From positions 1 through 45,174 of the forward strand of contig CAKZKQ010000430.1 in the NCBI GenBank assembly GCA_937123825.1: a stretch of 45,174 nt of DNA, in the 5' to 3' direction. Below are positions 1 to 7,940 of this stretch, piece by piece. The notes under the pieces were generated by a model. The model was not told where the DNA came from. It worked only from the letters and a program-made list of their open reading frames with translations, and made no database searches. The DNA is from an uncultured Pseudomonadota bacterium (GTDB lineage: Bacteria > Myxococcota_A > Bradymonadia > Bradymonadales > GCA-2716585). The translations under genes were made by a program, and so were the position numbers. Each line of letters opens with the position of its first letter. Positions within the stretch are counted from its first letter, which is position 1.

Positions 1-10
1 CAGTTCGAGA

Positions 11-185
11 GATGCGAAAGGCTTGGAGTCACGGCAGTGACTCTCAAGAGATGACACTGGAAAGTGGTATCTCTTAGACCTTTTGCATCGCTACTATCGA
101 TGAGGGCACAGACGAACCGGGGGTTCGTCGAGCATCGACGACGAAGAAATGGGCTGTGAGAGCCGTCCTGGCTGGCTCGTTTTGA
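11..185 (+). ncRNA. Candidate structured RNA (multi-stem element) of unknown family
   Basis: Six stems can be read directly. An 11-bp closing stem pairs 11-21 with 79-89 and encloses two hairpins: 26-32 with 37-43 (GAGTCAC/GTGACTC, loop GGCA), and 46-52 with 69-75 (AAGAGAT/ATCTCTT), which has an inner CACT/AGTG stem at 55-58/63-66. Next, TCGATG 97-102 pairs with CATCGA 133-138 around a perfect 8-bp hairpin, 111-118 with 122-129. A last hairpin, GAGCC 160-164 with GGCTC 174-178, is followed by GTTTTG, which looks like a weak terminator. The imperfect pairs (16-84 and 53-68) are G-U on the plus strand and would be C-A mismatches on the minus strand, so a plus-strand RNA is favoured. The 5' end may lie before the window. 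It is not a tRNA, and I do not recognise the family. It could also be a palindromic repeat element. Confidence 0.5.
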
Positions 186-197
186 GCGGGACTCGGT

Positions 198-1463
198 TTA
201 GCGGGGCACCTTTGCGCAGCGGTTGTTGATGGCCCGCAGCACTTGCAGGTGTTGCCAGAGCCTGGGCGTCAGGAAGTGTTTGCCGCTTGTGGCCAGGCAG
301 ACGCTGATGTCCCGGGCGCGGTCGGCGTAGGCCGTGATGGTGGTGAAGCCAAGGTGGCCGAAGGTCTCGGCCGTGTCCGTCCCGTAGATGCTCACCCAGC
401 GATCCCCCAGCACAAAGCCCATGCTGTAGCGCATCGGGATGCCAAAGGTGACGTCGATCTCGCGGTTGGTCTGCTCGGCGGTCGCACGCTCAATCGTCCG
501 CTCTGAGAACACCCTCACGTCGCCCAGCGCGCCCCCGCGCAAAAGCATCTCAAAAAAGAGGCTCACCTCGTTGGGCGTGCCGATGATGTTGCCCGCCGGC
601 ACCACCGAGGTCAGAAAGCGCGGATCGTTGGAGTATTCGATGGCCCGCTCAAAGGGCACGCCCAGCGCCCGTTCCAGGATCTTGGTCATTGGAAAGAGGA
701 CCGGCGGCCCTGTCAGCGCGTGCTGGGCCACCCGATCCAGGTTCTCCGGGGTCGTGCCATAGTTCATGTGCTCGATCCCCAAAGGCGACATCACCTCTGT
801 GGCGATAAACTCCCGCAAGTCGCGGCCCGTGGCCCTTTGCAAGACCTCACCCAGGATCCAGCCGCCGGTCAGCGCGTGGTAGGCCAGCGTGCGGCCGATG
901 CGGTGCTGCGGCGCCGAATCACAGAGCAGCTCAATGATGCCTTCCCAGTCGCTGAGCATCTCCAACCGCGCCCGGTCGCGCGGGATCCTGGGGATGCCCG
1001 CCCGGTGGCAGAGCACGTGGCGCAGCGTGATCCAGTCCTTGCCGTGGCGCGCAAACTCCGGAATCCACTTGGCCACCGGATCGTCCACGCTGACCACGCC
1101 GCGCTCATCAAGCAGGTGGATGAGCATGGCGGTGACCGCCTTGGAGGCCGAGAAGATGTTGAAGAGCGAGTCGGGGCGAGCTTGAATTCTGGGGGCGTTG
1201 GGAGCTTCTCCTGGGGCGTTGCCCCGGATGTGTCCAATGGCCCGGTCGATGATGACGTGCCCGTGTTTGCGGATGCACAGCCCAATGGCTGGATGGAGGC
1301 CGGTGCGGTAGAGATCTTCGACGCTGCTCCAGATGGCGGCGATGTCGGCGTCGGTCATCTGGACCTGGTGCGGCTCCACTTCGGGCTGGCCACCTTCGGT
1401 GCTGGTGGCCTCAAATGGGTCGATGGCGGCGATGCGCCGGTCGTGCCAGGGCGCACGGCTCAA
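198..1463 (-). CDS. Beta-lactamase-fold serine hydrolase (class C / PBP-like, EstB type)
   Basis: A 421-residue protein of the serine beta-lactamase / penicillin-binding-protein-like family. This family includes class C beta-lactamases, D-aminopeptidases and esterases. The nucleophile motif S-x-x-K is FSASK at S105-K108, in the usual place after an N-terminal strand region (HPAIGLCIRKHG). The second-motif tyrosine is probably Y195 (AYHALTGG). The third motif is HLG at 370-372 (ETFGHLGFTT) instead of KTG, as is common in esterase-like members. No signal peptide is visible, so it is probably cytoplasmic. I chose a TTG start at 1463 because it overlaps the TGA stop of the upstream lipoprotein gene (TTGA) and is preceded by AGGGGGTGA at good spacing. 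An ATG at 1358 (MTDADIAAI) is the alternative and would give 386 residues. The substrate cannot be told from sequence; true antibiotic resistance is unlikely. Confidence 0.85.
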   Translation of the reverse strand: MSRAPWHDRRIAAIDPFEATSTEGGQPEVEPHQVQMTDADIAAIWSSVEDLYRTGLHPAIGLCIRKHGHVIIDRAIGHIRGNAPGEAPNAPRIQARPDSLFNIFSASKAVTAMLIHLLDERGVVSVDDPVAKWIPEFARHGKDWITLRHVLCHRAGIPRIPRDRARLEMLSDWEGIIELLCDSAPQHRIGRTLAYHALTGGWILGEVLQRATGRDLREFIATEVMSPLGIEHMNYGTTPENLDRVAQHALTGPPVLFPMTKILERALGVPFERAIEYSNDPRFLTSVVPAGNIIGTPNEVSLFFEMLLRGGALGDVRVFSERTIERATAEQTNREIDVTFGIPMRYSMGFVLGDRWVSIYGTDTAETFGHLGFTTITAYADRARDISVCLATSGKHFLTPRLWQHLQVLRAINNRCAKVPR

Positions 1464-4000
1464 GGTGTCACCCCCTCGATGTCGGTGCCTTCGCCCTCCA
1501 AGGCCAGATAAACGCTGTACGCGTCGGGGCGGCGGTCTGAGTCGGTGTCGATGTCCGCCTGGCTGGGCAAGACCAGCATAAAGAGCCCGCAGTTCTGGGC
1601 GATGGCGGCGCACAAGTCCTGCCCGCGCTGCTCGCAGGTGCGCGTCTCAAAATCACCCACGCAAGAGCGGGGGCCGTTGCCCGCATCCAAATCGATCATC
1701 GGACCCTCAAGCTCCAGGCACGAGCAGAAGTTGGATCGAAGGTAGATGTTGATGGCATCCACAAAGCTCCGCAACGTAATGATTCCACCAACTCGTCCTT
1801 CCTCCATGCTGACCCCCAGTTCATCAAGGTCCACCTCGCCGGTGACCGTCGCGCTGTCGATGGTCAGCGCCAGCGGAATGTCCCCCAGCGGAATCAGGAT
1901 CACAAAGCCGTTGACGGGCCCGGCCTGAAGCTGGTTGTCGGTGATGGAGGCGTCGATGAAGCGCGTGCGGGGAAGGCTGAAGCCCGGGACAAAGCTGTCC
2001 CGCGTGGCGCGGTAGGCGTCGCGGGTGCGGGGGTTGTTGTCGACGTCATCGAGTTCAAAGATGTCGATGTCCAGGGCGTCCACGTTGGAGATGTCGTCGA
2101 GGTCTTCCAGGTCGGGCCAGGTCGCCCCCAGCGCCAACTGTCCGTTGTTGATCAAGAAGCGCAGTTGGCTGTTGATGTCGGTGCCGATGACCTGGCCAAG
2201 GTTGGCCATCATGGGACCAAAGGCGTTGTCGGGCTCGCCGTCCTCGTCCAGATCCAGGCCCTCGTTGGCGTCTGTGATGATCTCAATGGTGTTGAAGAAG
2301 GTCGCGGGGACATCAAAGTCGTAGTCTTCGGGGTCGCCCGGTTCACAGGCTTCATCGTCGCAGACACACTCGGCGTCGATGCAGCTCAGCAGCGTCTCAC
2401 ACCGGTTGCCGCACTGGCCGCAGTTGTTGGGGTCGGTGTCGCGGTCTGCGCACACGCCCAGCGGGTCGCCAGGGCAGGGGAAGATCTCGTCGTCGTCGTC
2501 ATCGCAGTCGCCGCCGCCCGAGAACACCGAGGCAAAGCCGTCCCCATCAAAGTCCACCCCGTCAAGGCCATCGCAGTTCTGGTCGATCCCATCGCCCAGG
2601 GTGTCATCAAACTCAGGTGCGCGCCTTGGATCATCGTCGTCGCAGTCATCGCCGCCGCAGCGCTCCGACAGCGCGCCATCACCGTCCAGGTCGCAGTTGG
2701 AAAACCGCACGGTGACGGCCGACTCCACGCTGGCGCCACCCTCGATTTCGGCCACGGCTCGGATCAGGACCGGCCCGTCGATGAACTCGGTGGTGTCCAG
2801 CAGAGCCTCAAAGGGGGCGGTGTCATCGTCGGCGAAGGTGCGCTGCCCAAGCGCAAACTCAACGCTGACCACGTCGGCCTCAAAGGCTTCGGCGCGCAAC
2901 TGCACCTGACCGCTGAGGACATCGCCGTTGCTCAGCGCTTCGCACGTGGGCGCGCAGCGCTGCAGCTCCAGGTTGAAGAGCCGCTGAACATCGACGGTGA
3001 GTGTGTCAAAAGACGTCTGCTCTACGCTGTCAGTGGCCACAGCGCGCAGCTCCACCGGCCCGTTGCTCACAGGCGGGGTCCAAATCAGCGTGCCGTCCTC
3101 ACCAAAGACGCCCTGGGGCTCTCCGTCGGCCTCCAGCGCCACCTGACTCAGCGCCACATCGTCGCTCGCCTCAACGCGCAACTCGATGGGACCCGTGACG
3201 GTGGTGCCAGCCTCGGGGGAGACAAAGGTGACGGTCGGCGCACGGTCGACCACAAACTGCCGCGTGTCTTCGCCGGTCAGGTCGACGCGATCCACAGCGC
3301 GGGCCACCAGAGTGTAGGTCCCCGCTGGCAAGTCGGACACGTCCACAACGCCCTGACCCCCCTCGGCGCCCAACTCGATCTCGGGCAAGAAGGTGTCAGC
3401 GATGCGCACCAACGCCCCCACCACGCCGCCGTCGTCCTGGATGTCCACGTCGTAGGTCAACTCATCAGAGACCAACGCATCGACCGCAGGAGCGGCGATG
3501 ATGACCTCTGGAGGGGTGCGATCGACGGTGACCTCGATTTGCGCCGTGGCGCTCCCAAGGCTGGTGTCGGTGGCGACCGCTTCCAACACGTGGACGCCCT
3601 CAGCGGCTTCATCGGTGTTCCAAAAGGCGCTGAAAGGCGGCTCGGTGAAGTTGCCCAGCGCTTCGCCATCGACCAACAAAGACACCTCTTGCAGCCCCTG
3701 GTCATCCTGGGCTTCAACCTGAACTTCAATCGGACCTGTGACGGTGGCGCCATCAATCGGCTCTACAAAACGCACCAACGGCCCTTGCGGGTCGTTGTTG
3801 TCGTCATTGTTGTCGTCGTTGTTATCGTCGTTGTTGTCGTCGTTATTGTCGTCATTGTTGTCATCGTTGTTGGGGTCGTTGTTGTCCTCCCCTTCAATGA
3901 CATCAATGGCACCGGGGTTCTCGGTTTCACAGCCGGTGTTCAAGGCCATCAAAGAGACCATCAACACCGCACTCATCCCCATCCACAACGATTTTTTCAT
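1460..4000 (-). CDS. Large lipoprotein with Asp/Asn linker, Ig-like domains and MopE-like metal-binding motifs
   Basis: An 846-residue surface lipoprotein. The N terminus is a lipoprotein signal with a loose lipobox (ALNTGC, C24). Residues about 40-71 are an NDD-rich hydrophilic linker. About 72-440 carry four Ig-like repeats of roughly 85-95 residues with recurring VTGPIE, VDGE and AVATD motifs (bacterial Ig-like type). About 440-520 hold acidic DxDGDG, CDDDDP and QNCDG motifs of the MopE-type 'putative metal-binding motif', likely binding Ca or Cu. A small Cys cluster follows. The last 270 or so residues are an unrecognised domain rich in Asp, with an FCSCLELEG segment. The start ATG is at 3998-4000; its ribosome site (GGTGGTGA) is modest. 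It is first in a two-gene minus-strand unit, with the serine hydrolase coupled behind it. The divergent 250-bp gap to 4251 should hold its promoter; TATATG near 4033-4038 is a weak minus-strand -10 candidate. The role is probably adhesion or surface structure. Confidence 0.8.
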   Translation of the reverse strand: MKKSLWMGMSAVLMVSLMALNTGCETENPGAIDVIEGEDNNDPNNDDNNDDNNDDNNDDNNDDNNDDNNDPQGPLVRFVEPIDGATVTGPIEVQVEAQDDQGLQEVSLLVDGEALGNFTEPPFSAFWNTDEAAEGVHVLEAVATDTSLGSATAQIEVTVDRTPPEVIIAAPAVDALVSDELTYDVDIQDDGGVVGALVRIADTFLPEIELGAEGGQGVVDVSDLPAGTYTLVARAVDRVDLTGEDTRQFVVDRAPTVTFVSPEAGTTVTGPIELRVEASDDVALSQVALEADGEPQGVFGEDGTLIWTPPVSNGPVELRAVATDSVEQTSFDTLTVDVQRLFNLELQRCAPTCEALSNGDVLSGQVQLRAEAFEADVVSVEFALGQRTFADDDTAPFEALLDTTEFIDGPVLIRAVAEIEGGASVESAVTVRFSNCDLDGDGALSERCGGDDCDDDDPRRAPEFDDTLGDGIDQNCDGLDGVDFDGDGFASVFSGGGDCDDDDDEIFPCPGDPLGVCADRDTDPNNCGQCGNRCETLLSCIDAECVCDDEACEPGDPEDYDFDVPATFFNTIEIITDANEGLDLDEDGEPDNAFGPMMANLGQVIGTDINSQLRFLINNGQLALGATWPDLEDLDDISNVDALDIDIFELDDVDNNPRTRDAYRATRDSFVPGFSLPRTRFIDASITDNQLQAGPVNGFVILIPLGDIPLALTIDSATVTGEVDLDELGVSMEEGRVGGIITLRSFVDAINIYLRSNFCSCLELEGPMIDLDAGNGPRSCVGDFETRTCEQRGQDLCAAIAQNCGLFMLVLPSQADIDTDSDRRPDAYSVYLALEGEGTDIEGVTP
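3791..3886 (-). repeat. 12-bp minisatellite encoding the (NNDD)n linker
   Basis: On the minus strand a 12-nt unit of AAC/AAT and GAC/GAT codons recurs about eight times, encoding NNDD repeats. Synonymous differences (for example GTTATC against GTTGTC on the plus strand) break exact identity, so the array is not freshly expanded. It links the lipidated Cys to the first Ig-like domain and probably acts as a flexible spacer off the membrane. Confidence 0.85.
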
Positions 4001-4250
4001 CGGTCACCACCATTGGTCCCAGGCCACAGATACATATAGGGCTCAGCGCAGATTTCTCAGTGACAGGGTAGGCAAGAGACCGACACGCTGCAACAGCAGG
4101 TCCGATTATCCTCATTTTAATGTGTGGAATGGCGCTTTGGGGGCCGATTTGGCGCCTCCCTGACGCCCTTGTGGGTACGGGCGAGCTTGCGCCTTGGAAC
4201 ACAAACGTTCACAATGTGCTCGGTTGCTGGCGCTACCACTGAGGAGAGCA

Positions 4251-4886
4251 ATGCAAAGCAGGACAATGAAGATCGCGGCTGTGGGTGTGACAGCCTGTGC
4301 GGTCTTATGGGGTTGCCATACCCAGGAACGGACCCCTGGTGTATCGGCCCAGGCCAAAGAGCAGGCCGTCAAGGCGGGCAAAGAAGATTCGGTCTTTGAG
4401 CGTCAGGCCAAGCTCAATGAGGCCCGTGTCTCTGTGGTCCCAGTGACCTTGGATTGGCAGGCGGCCAACGATGCGCGCGTGAAGCTGGGTTTGGAGCAAG
4501 GGCTTCAGTCCCAAATCGACGCCGTCCCCATGCCAGTCTTGTTGCCGCGCACCGCCTCGCTCTCCAGCAGCGCCTTCATCACCAAAGGTCCCGGTTGGTA
4601 CGCCGCGGCCATGGACGCCGACGGGCTCAATGTCGCCCTTCATGGGTACTCCATCGCCCATCAGCGCCCCGATCTGGTCGAAGAATTTGGGGATGAGGCG
4701 CCCAAACCCGGCGAGCCCAGAACCAGCCGCACACACATGATCGTGAGCGTGTCTTTTGAGCGCTTTGGGGCGTCCTACATCATGGAAGTGGAGTGCGCCC
4801 GGCCATCGCAGGACGCCCGCTGCGCCGATGATCGCTTTGCGCTCTCGCTCTTTGAAGAGCTTGTGATGGTGGGGGGCAAACAATGA
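4251..4886 (+). CDS. Small predicted lipoprotein, unknown function
   Basis: A 211-residue protein with a lipoprotein signal: a short positive N terminus (MQSRTMK), a hydrophobic stretch, and the lipobox VLWGC with C22. The remaining part is a single globular domain without a family I recognise. It contains a Lys/Glu-rich segment after the Cys, a region with SLSSSAFITKGPGW, and a Cys pair near the end (ECARPSQDARCADD) that could form a disulfide. The ATG at 4251 is chosen because GAGGAG lies just upstream at 4241-4246; an ATG at 4266 (MKIAAVG) is the alternative. The stop overlaps the start of the M23 peptidase gene by 4 bp (ATGA, 4883-4886), so the two are probably translationally coupled. 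This suggests a helper or anchoring role for the peptidase, which is inference. Confidence 0.75.
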   Translation: MQSRTMKIAAVGVTACAVLWGCHTQERTPGVSAQAKEQAVKAGKEDSVFERQAKLNEARVSVVPVTLDWQAANDARVKLGLEQGLQSQIDAVPMPVLLPRTASLSSSAFITKGPGWYAAAMDADGLNVALHGYSIAHQRPDLVEEFGDEAPKPGEPRTSRTHMIVSVSFERFGASYIMEVECARPSQDARCADDRFALSLFEELVMVGGKQ

Positions 4887-6379
4887 AGAGGATGCTCAAC
4901 GCCGCCGCGCTGCTGACGATCCTGGCGCTGGCCATCACGGCCCACGCCGACGAATTCTCCTACAACCCCCCCGGACAGCTCGAAGGGGGCAACGTTTCGG
5001 GCCGTGCCGATGATCGGGTCTATGTCCCCGGCATGCGTCACCCCATCGAAGAGGCCCCGTCCTACGCCAACTCTCAGATCTACGGCCACGGTGGCTTTCA
5101 GGGTCCGGGCGGTGGTCAGTGCGACCCCAACAACTACGCTTTTCCCTGGTCTGACAACTTCTGTGAGTCCCGCTCCTGGAACATGCCGCTTTGTCCTTCG
5201 GGCACCGGCCACCAGGGCCAGGACATTCGCCCGGCGACCTGCACCGACAAGGCCCACTGGGCGGTGGCGGCCGAGAGCGGCACCATCACCAGCATCGGGA
5301 CCTACTCGGTCAACCTGATGAGCGACACCGGGACCAAGCACCGCTACCTCCACATGGATCCCGGCACGCTGGCGGTGACCCGAGGCCAGCGCGTCAACAA
5401 AGGCGACCGCCTGGGTCTGGTCTCCAACGCTTTTGGCGGCACGCCCACCACCATCCACCTCCACTACGACCTCAACCAGAACGTCGAGGGGGTTGGCAAC
5501 GCCTATGTGCCCACCTACATGTCCCTGATCCGCTCGTACGAAGAGTTGATCGGCATGGAGGCCGAGCCCTGTCCCGCGATCGCCCCCGACGGCGCGACGC
5601 TGGACAACAACACCCGCTGTTTCAGCCTCCAGGGCAACCCCCGTTTCTGGCGCTACGTCGAAGACGCCGGCATTGAGGGCGATCTCTACTGGACCAACGC
5701 CTGGACCAACGATTCGCCCGGCAACTGGGCCCGTTGGCGCCTGAACTTCACCGAAGCGGGCCGCTACCGGGTCTCCATCAACAACGTCCCGGAGTACGCC
5801 CAGTCCCAGCAGGCCATCTACACCGTTCGCCACGCCGGTACCGAAGACACCGTGCGTGTCGACCAGAGCCAGCCCGGACCCGATGGCTGGGTGACTGTGG
5901 GCGAGTTTGAGTTTGCGGTCGGGGAAGACCAGTCCGTGTCTGTGTTTGACAACACGGGCGAGTCGTCGGACCTGGAGCGCCACATCATGGTCGATGGGCT
6001 GCGTTTTGAGCGCCTTGATGGCCAGCCCCCCATGCCCGACGCGGGGATGCCCGACGCCGATGTCTCCGATCCTCCCATGGAAGACGTCATCGAGCCCGAT
6101 GTCCCCGAGGAAGAAGAGGACGCCACGCCCACTGCCGACGTCCCTGAGCCCGAAGAGGACGCCGCGCCGCCGCCCCCCATCGATGATCCCCCGGTGGACA
6201 ACAACAACGGCAACGGTGGCGATCAAGAAGAGGACCCCAACGACGCCATCGGCACCAGCAGCCAGGTCAAGCAAGCCTCCTGCGCCCAGGCCAGCTCGCC
6301 GCGCGCTCCGATGGGCGGCACCGCGCTCTGGCTCGGCTTGATGGCGCTCGTGTGGGGCCTGCGCCGCCGCCGCGCCTAA
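4883..6379 (+). CDS. Secreted M23 (LytM-type) metallopeptidase with golvesin-like domain and MYXO-CTERM tail
   Basis: A 498-residue exported protein. A signal peptide covers residues 1-22 (cleavage after AHA). The M23 zinc peptidase core has H110-x-x-x-D114 (GHQGQD) and H192-L-H194 (TIHLHYD), the expected metal and catalytic residues; the RYLHMD segment (H157) lies between them. M23 enzymes usually cut peptide bridges in peptidoglycan. Residues about 245-385 look like a golvesin/Xly-type beta-sandwich (GRYRVSINNVPEY ... VDGLRFER), probably a binding domain. A Pro/Asp/Glu-rich spacer (about 388-455) leads to the MYXO-CTERM signal: C467, a hydrophobic helix, and a final RRRR. In Myxococcota this tail is processed by a myxosortase and leaves the protein surface-attached. 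It is coupled by a 4-bp overlap to the upstream lipoprotein gene. A 15-bp inverted repeat follows the stop. Confidence 0.88.
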   Translation: MKRMLNAAALLTILALAITAHADEFSYNPPGQLEGGNVSGRADDRVYVPGMRHPIEEAPSYANSQIYGHGGFQGPGGGQCDPNNYAFPWSDNFCESRSWNMPLCPSGTGHQGQDIRPATCTDKAHWAVAAESGTITSIGTYSVNLMSDTGTKHRYLHMDPGTLAVTRGQRVNKGDRLGLVSNAFGGTPTTIHLHYDLNQNVEGVGNAYVPTYMSLIRSYEELIGMEAEPCPAIAPDGATLDNNTRCFSLQGNPRFWRYVEDAGIEGDLYWTNAWTNDSPGNWARWRLNFTEAGRYRVSINNVPEYAQSQQAIYTVRHAGTEDTVRVDQSQPGPDGWVTVGEFEFAVGEDQSVSVFDNTGESSDLERHIMVDGLRFERLDGQPPMPDAGMPDADVSDPPMEDVIEPDVPEEEEDATPTADVPEPEEDAAPPPPIDDPPVDNNNGNGGDQEEDPNDAIGTSSQVKQASCAQASSPRAPMGGTALWLGLMALVWGLRRRRA

Positions 6380-6384
6380 CCGCC

Positions 6385-6425
6385 TCTGTCTGACCATTGC
6401 CCCTTGGTTTCAATGGTCAGACAGA
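6385..6425. terminator. 15-bp perfect inverted repeat, likely terminator
   Basis: Bases 6385-6399 are the exact reverse complement of 6411-6425 (TCTGTCTGACCATTG and its partner), with an 11-nt loop. It lies 5 bp after the M23 peptidase stop and just before the next gene. There is no T tract, so termination would have to be stem-driven or factor-dependent. An operator for the downstream gene is an alternative. Confidence 0.55.
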
Positions 6426-6446
6426 CCCCAACCAAGGTCCCCCAAC

Positions 6447-7940
6447 GTGGTCTCTCCTGCTTTTGATCGGCTTGCCCCGCCCGGGTTCTTTGACGACTCC
6501 AAAAGCATCCCCGGACTCGACATTCTTCACGTCGCCACCTGCCGACAGATGATGGTCCGCACCGCGGCACGCGACCTGTGGCCCAACGGCCCTGGCAAAA
6601 TCCGGGATGCCTGGGTCCATGTGATTTTATGGGGCTTCCTGGGCTACGCCTGCCTCAGCTCCTTTTTTGCCCTGGGACTGCCCTGGCTCATCTACCAGCG
6701 TTTTCCTCATGCGCGACAGGCCCGTCGCGTTAGCCTCAACCCAGGTTGGGATGTGGTTCACCACGTCTTGTGTCGCTTGGCGGCGATCAACCCCAACGCC
6801 CAGACCACCCTCAGCCATGACCCCACCGCGCTCGACCCCCAGTGGCAGGTGTGTGTGCCGCTGGCGCCCTCCTCAGAGGTCGATCTTCGTGTCCGCGTCC
6901 AGGATGATGGGGAGCGTATGACCATGGATTTGCGTTGGAGCAGGACCAAAGCTTCCGACGGTGATCTGGAGCGTTTGCGCCAACTCTGGGATGAGCACCT
7001 TGGGGCCATGCCGAAGCTGGAACAAGCCCGCAGCGAGGGGATCAAGATCCAGTCTGAGGGCAACCAGTTGCGCATCCACGCGGCTTGGACGGACGAAGAG
7101 AACATCGCCACCGTTGCCGCCAAGCTCGGCCATTTTTTGGACCGTGCTGTCCCCATCTTGCGACCCGCGCAATTGCCCGGACAAGAGCGCGAGGCCGCTC
7201 GCCTTTTGGCCCACCGCCCGCTGCCGGTCCAACCCATTGGTGGGCATCGGCGCGCGGCGGTGCTCTCCAGGAACCTTACGCCCAAACGCCCCACGGCCAC
7301 CGAGCGGTTCGAGGCCTTTGCCCTGCGCTTCTTTTTTCAGCACAGCCTCTTGTTGGGGTTTGCGGTGGCGATTGGCATATCGCTGGTGTTTGTGCTGGCG
7401 GCGCCCTTTGTGAAGTCACTCCAGCTTGGCGCTGGCATTTTCATGCTCGTGGTCAACGCGCTTTTGCCTACCATCATGGGGGCATGGTGGCTCTGGCGCA
7501 CGTCGTACGGGCGCCCCGTGGTCAAGCCGCTGCCCCAAGAGGACGACGCGCTTGTCCTTGAAAACACCACGCTGCGCTTTGAGCAAGGTGCCTCCATCGA
7601 GCTGGCCAAGCCTTTTCAGCTCTTTTTGACCCGTCCTGATGAGACCCAAAGCGCCGTCTGCGTGGAGCTGCGTCAGCGGGCCGCACAAGGCGCCGATGTC
7701 CAACGGCTCGCCTTTAAGGTGCCTGTAGAGCCCGACACGTCGGTCGCCGATTTGCCCCGGCTCGACAGCGCCGCCCCGTGGCTTGGGGCCGAGCCCGTGG
7801 CCGATTGGGTGTGGCCCGCGATCGCCTCACACGCCTCACTGCACGGCAGCACCCCGTCCCACACTTTGGTGTCCACAGACAGCACCCAGACCTCGTCTCA
7901 GGCAGTCGAGGCCCAGCAGAGCGTCGGCGTCAGTCTTTGA
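6447..7940 (+). CDS. Predicted integral membrane protein, unknown function
   Basis: A 497-residue protein with three predicted transmembrane stretches: about residues 55-83 (VILWGFLGYACLSSFFALG), 295-320 (LLLGFAVAIGISLVFVLAA) and 325-352 (AGIFMLVVNALLPTIMG). About 200 soluble residues separate the first two, and a soluble C-terminal domain of about 140 residues follows the third. The soluble middle part alternates charged helices with beta-rich sequence, and I do not recognise it. The start is taken as GTG at 6447 with AAGG about 8 nt upstream; an ATG pair at 6549 (MMVRTAARD) would remove 34 residues. It sits alone after a 15-bp inverted repeat, and its stop overlaps the convergent methyltransferase gene by 11 bp. 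No function is proposed. Confidence 0.7.
   Translation: MVSPAFDRLAPPGFFDDSKSIPGLDILHVATCRQMMVRTAARDLWPNGPGKIRDAWVHVILWGFLGYACLSSFFALGLPWLIYQRFPHARQARRVSLNPGWDVVHHVLCRLAAINPNAQTTLSHDPTALDPQWQVCVPLAPSSEVDLRVRVQDDGERMTMDLRWSRTKASDGDLERLRQLWDEHLGAMPKLEQARSEGIKIQSEGNQLRIHAAWTDEENIATVAAKLGHFLDRAVPILRPAQLPGQEREAARLLAHRPLPVQPIGGHRRAAVLSRNLTPKRPTATERFEAFALRFFFQHSLLLGFAVAIGISLVFVLAAPFVKSLQLGAGIFMLVVNALLPTIMGAWWLWRTSYGRPVVKPLPQEDDALVLENTTLRFEQGASIELAKPFQLFLTRPDETQSAVCVELRQRAAQGADVQRLAFKVPVEPDTSVADLPRLDSAAPWLGAEPVADWVWPAIASHASLHGSTPSHTLVSTDSTQTSSQAVEAQQSVGVSL

Noticed and set aside
1464..1613. N-terminal extension of the serine hydrolase to 1613
   Set aside because: It lies wholly inside the upstream lipoprotein gene and translates to Arg/Pro-rich out-of-frame sequence.
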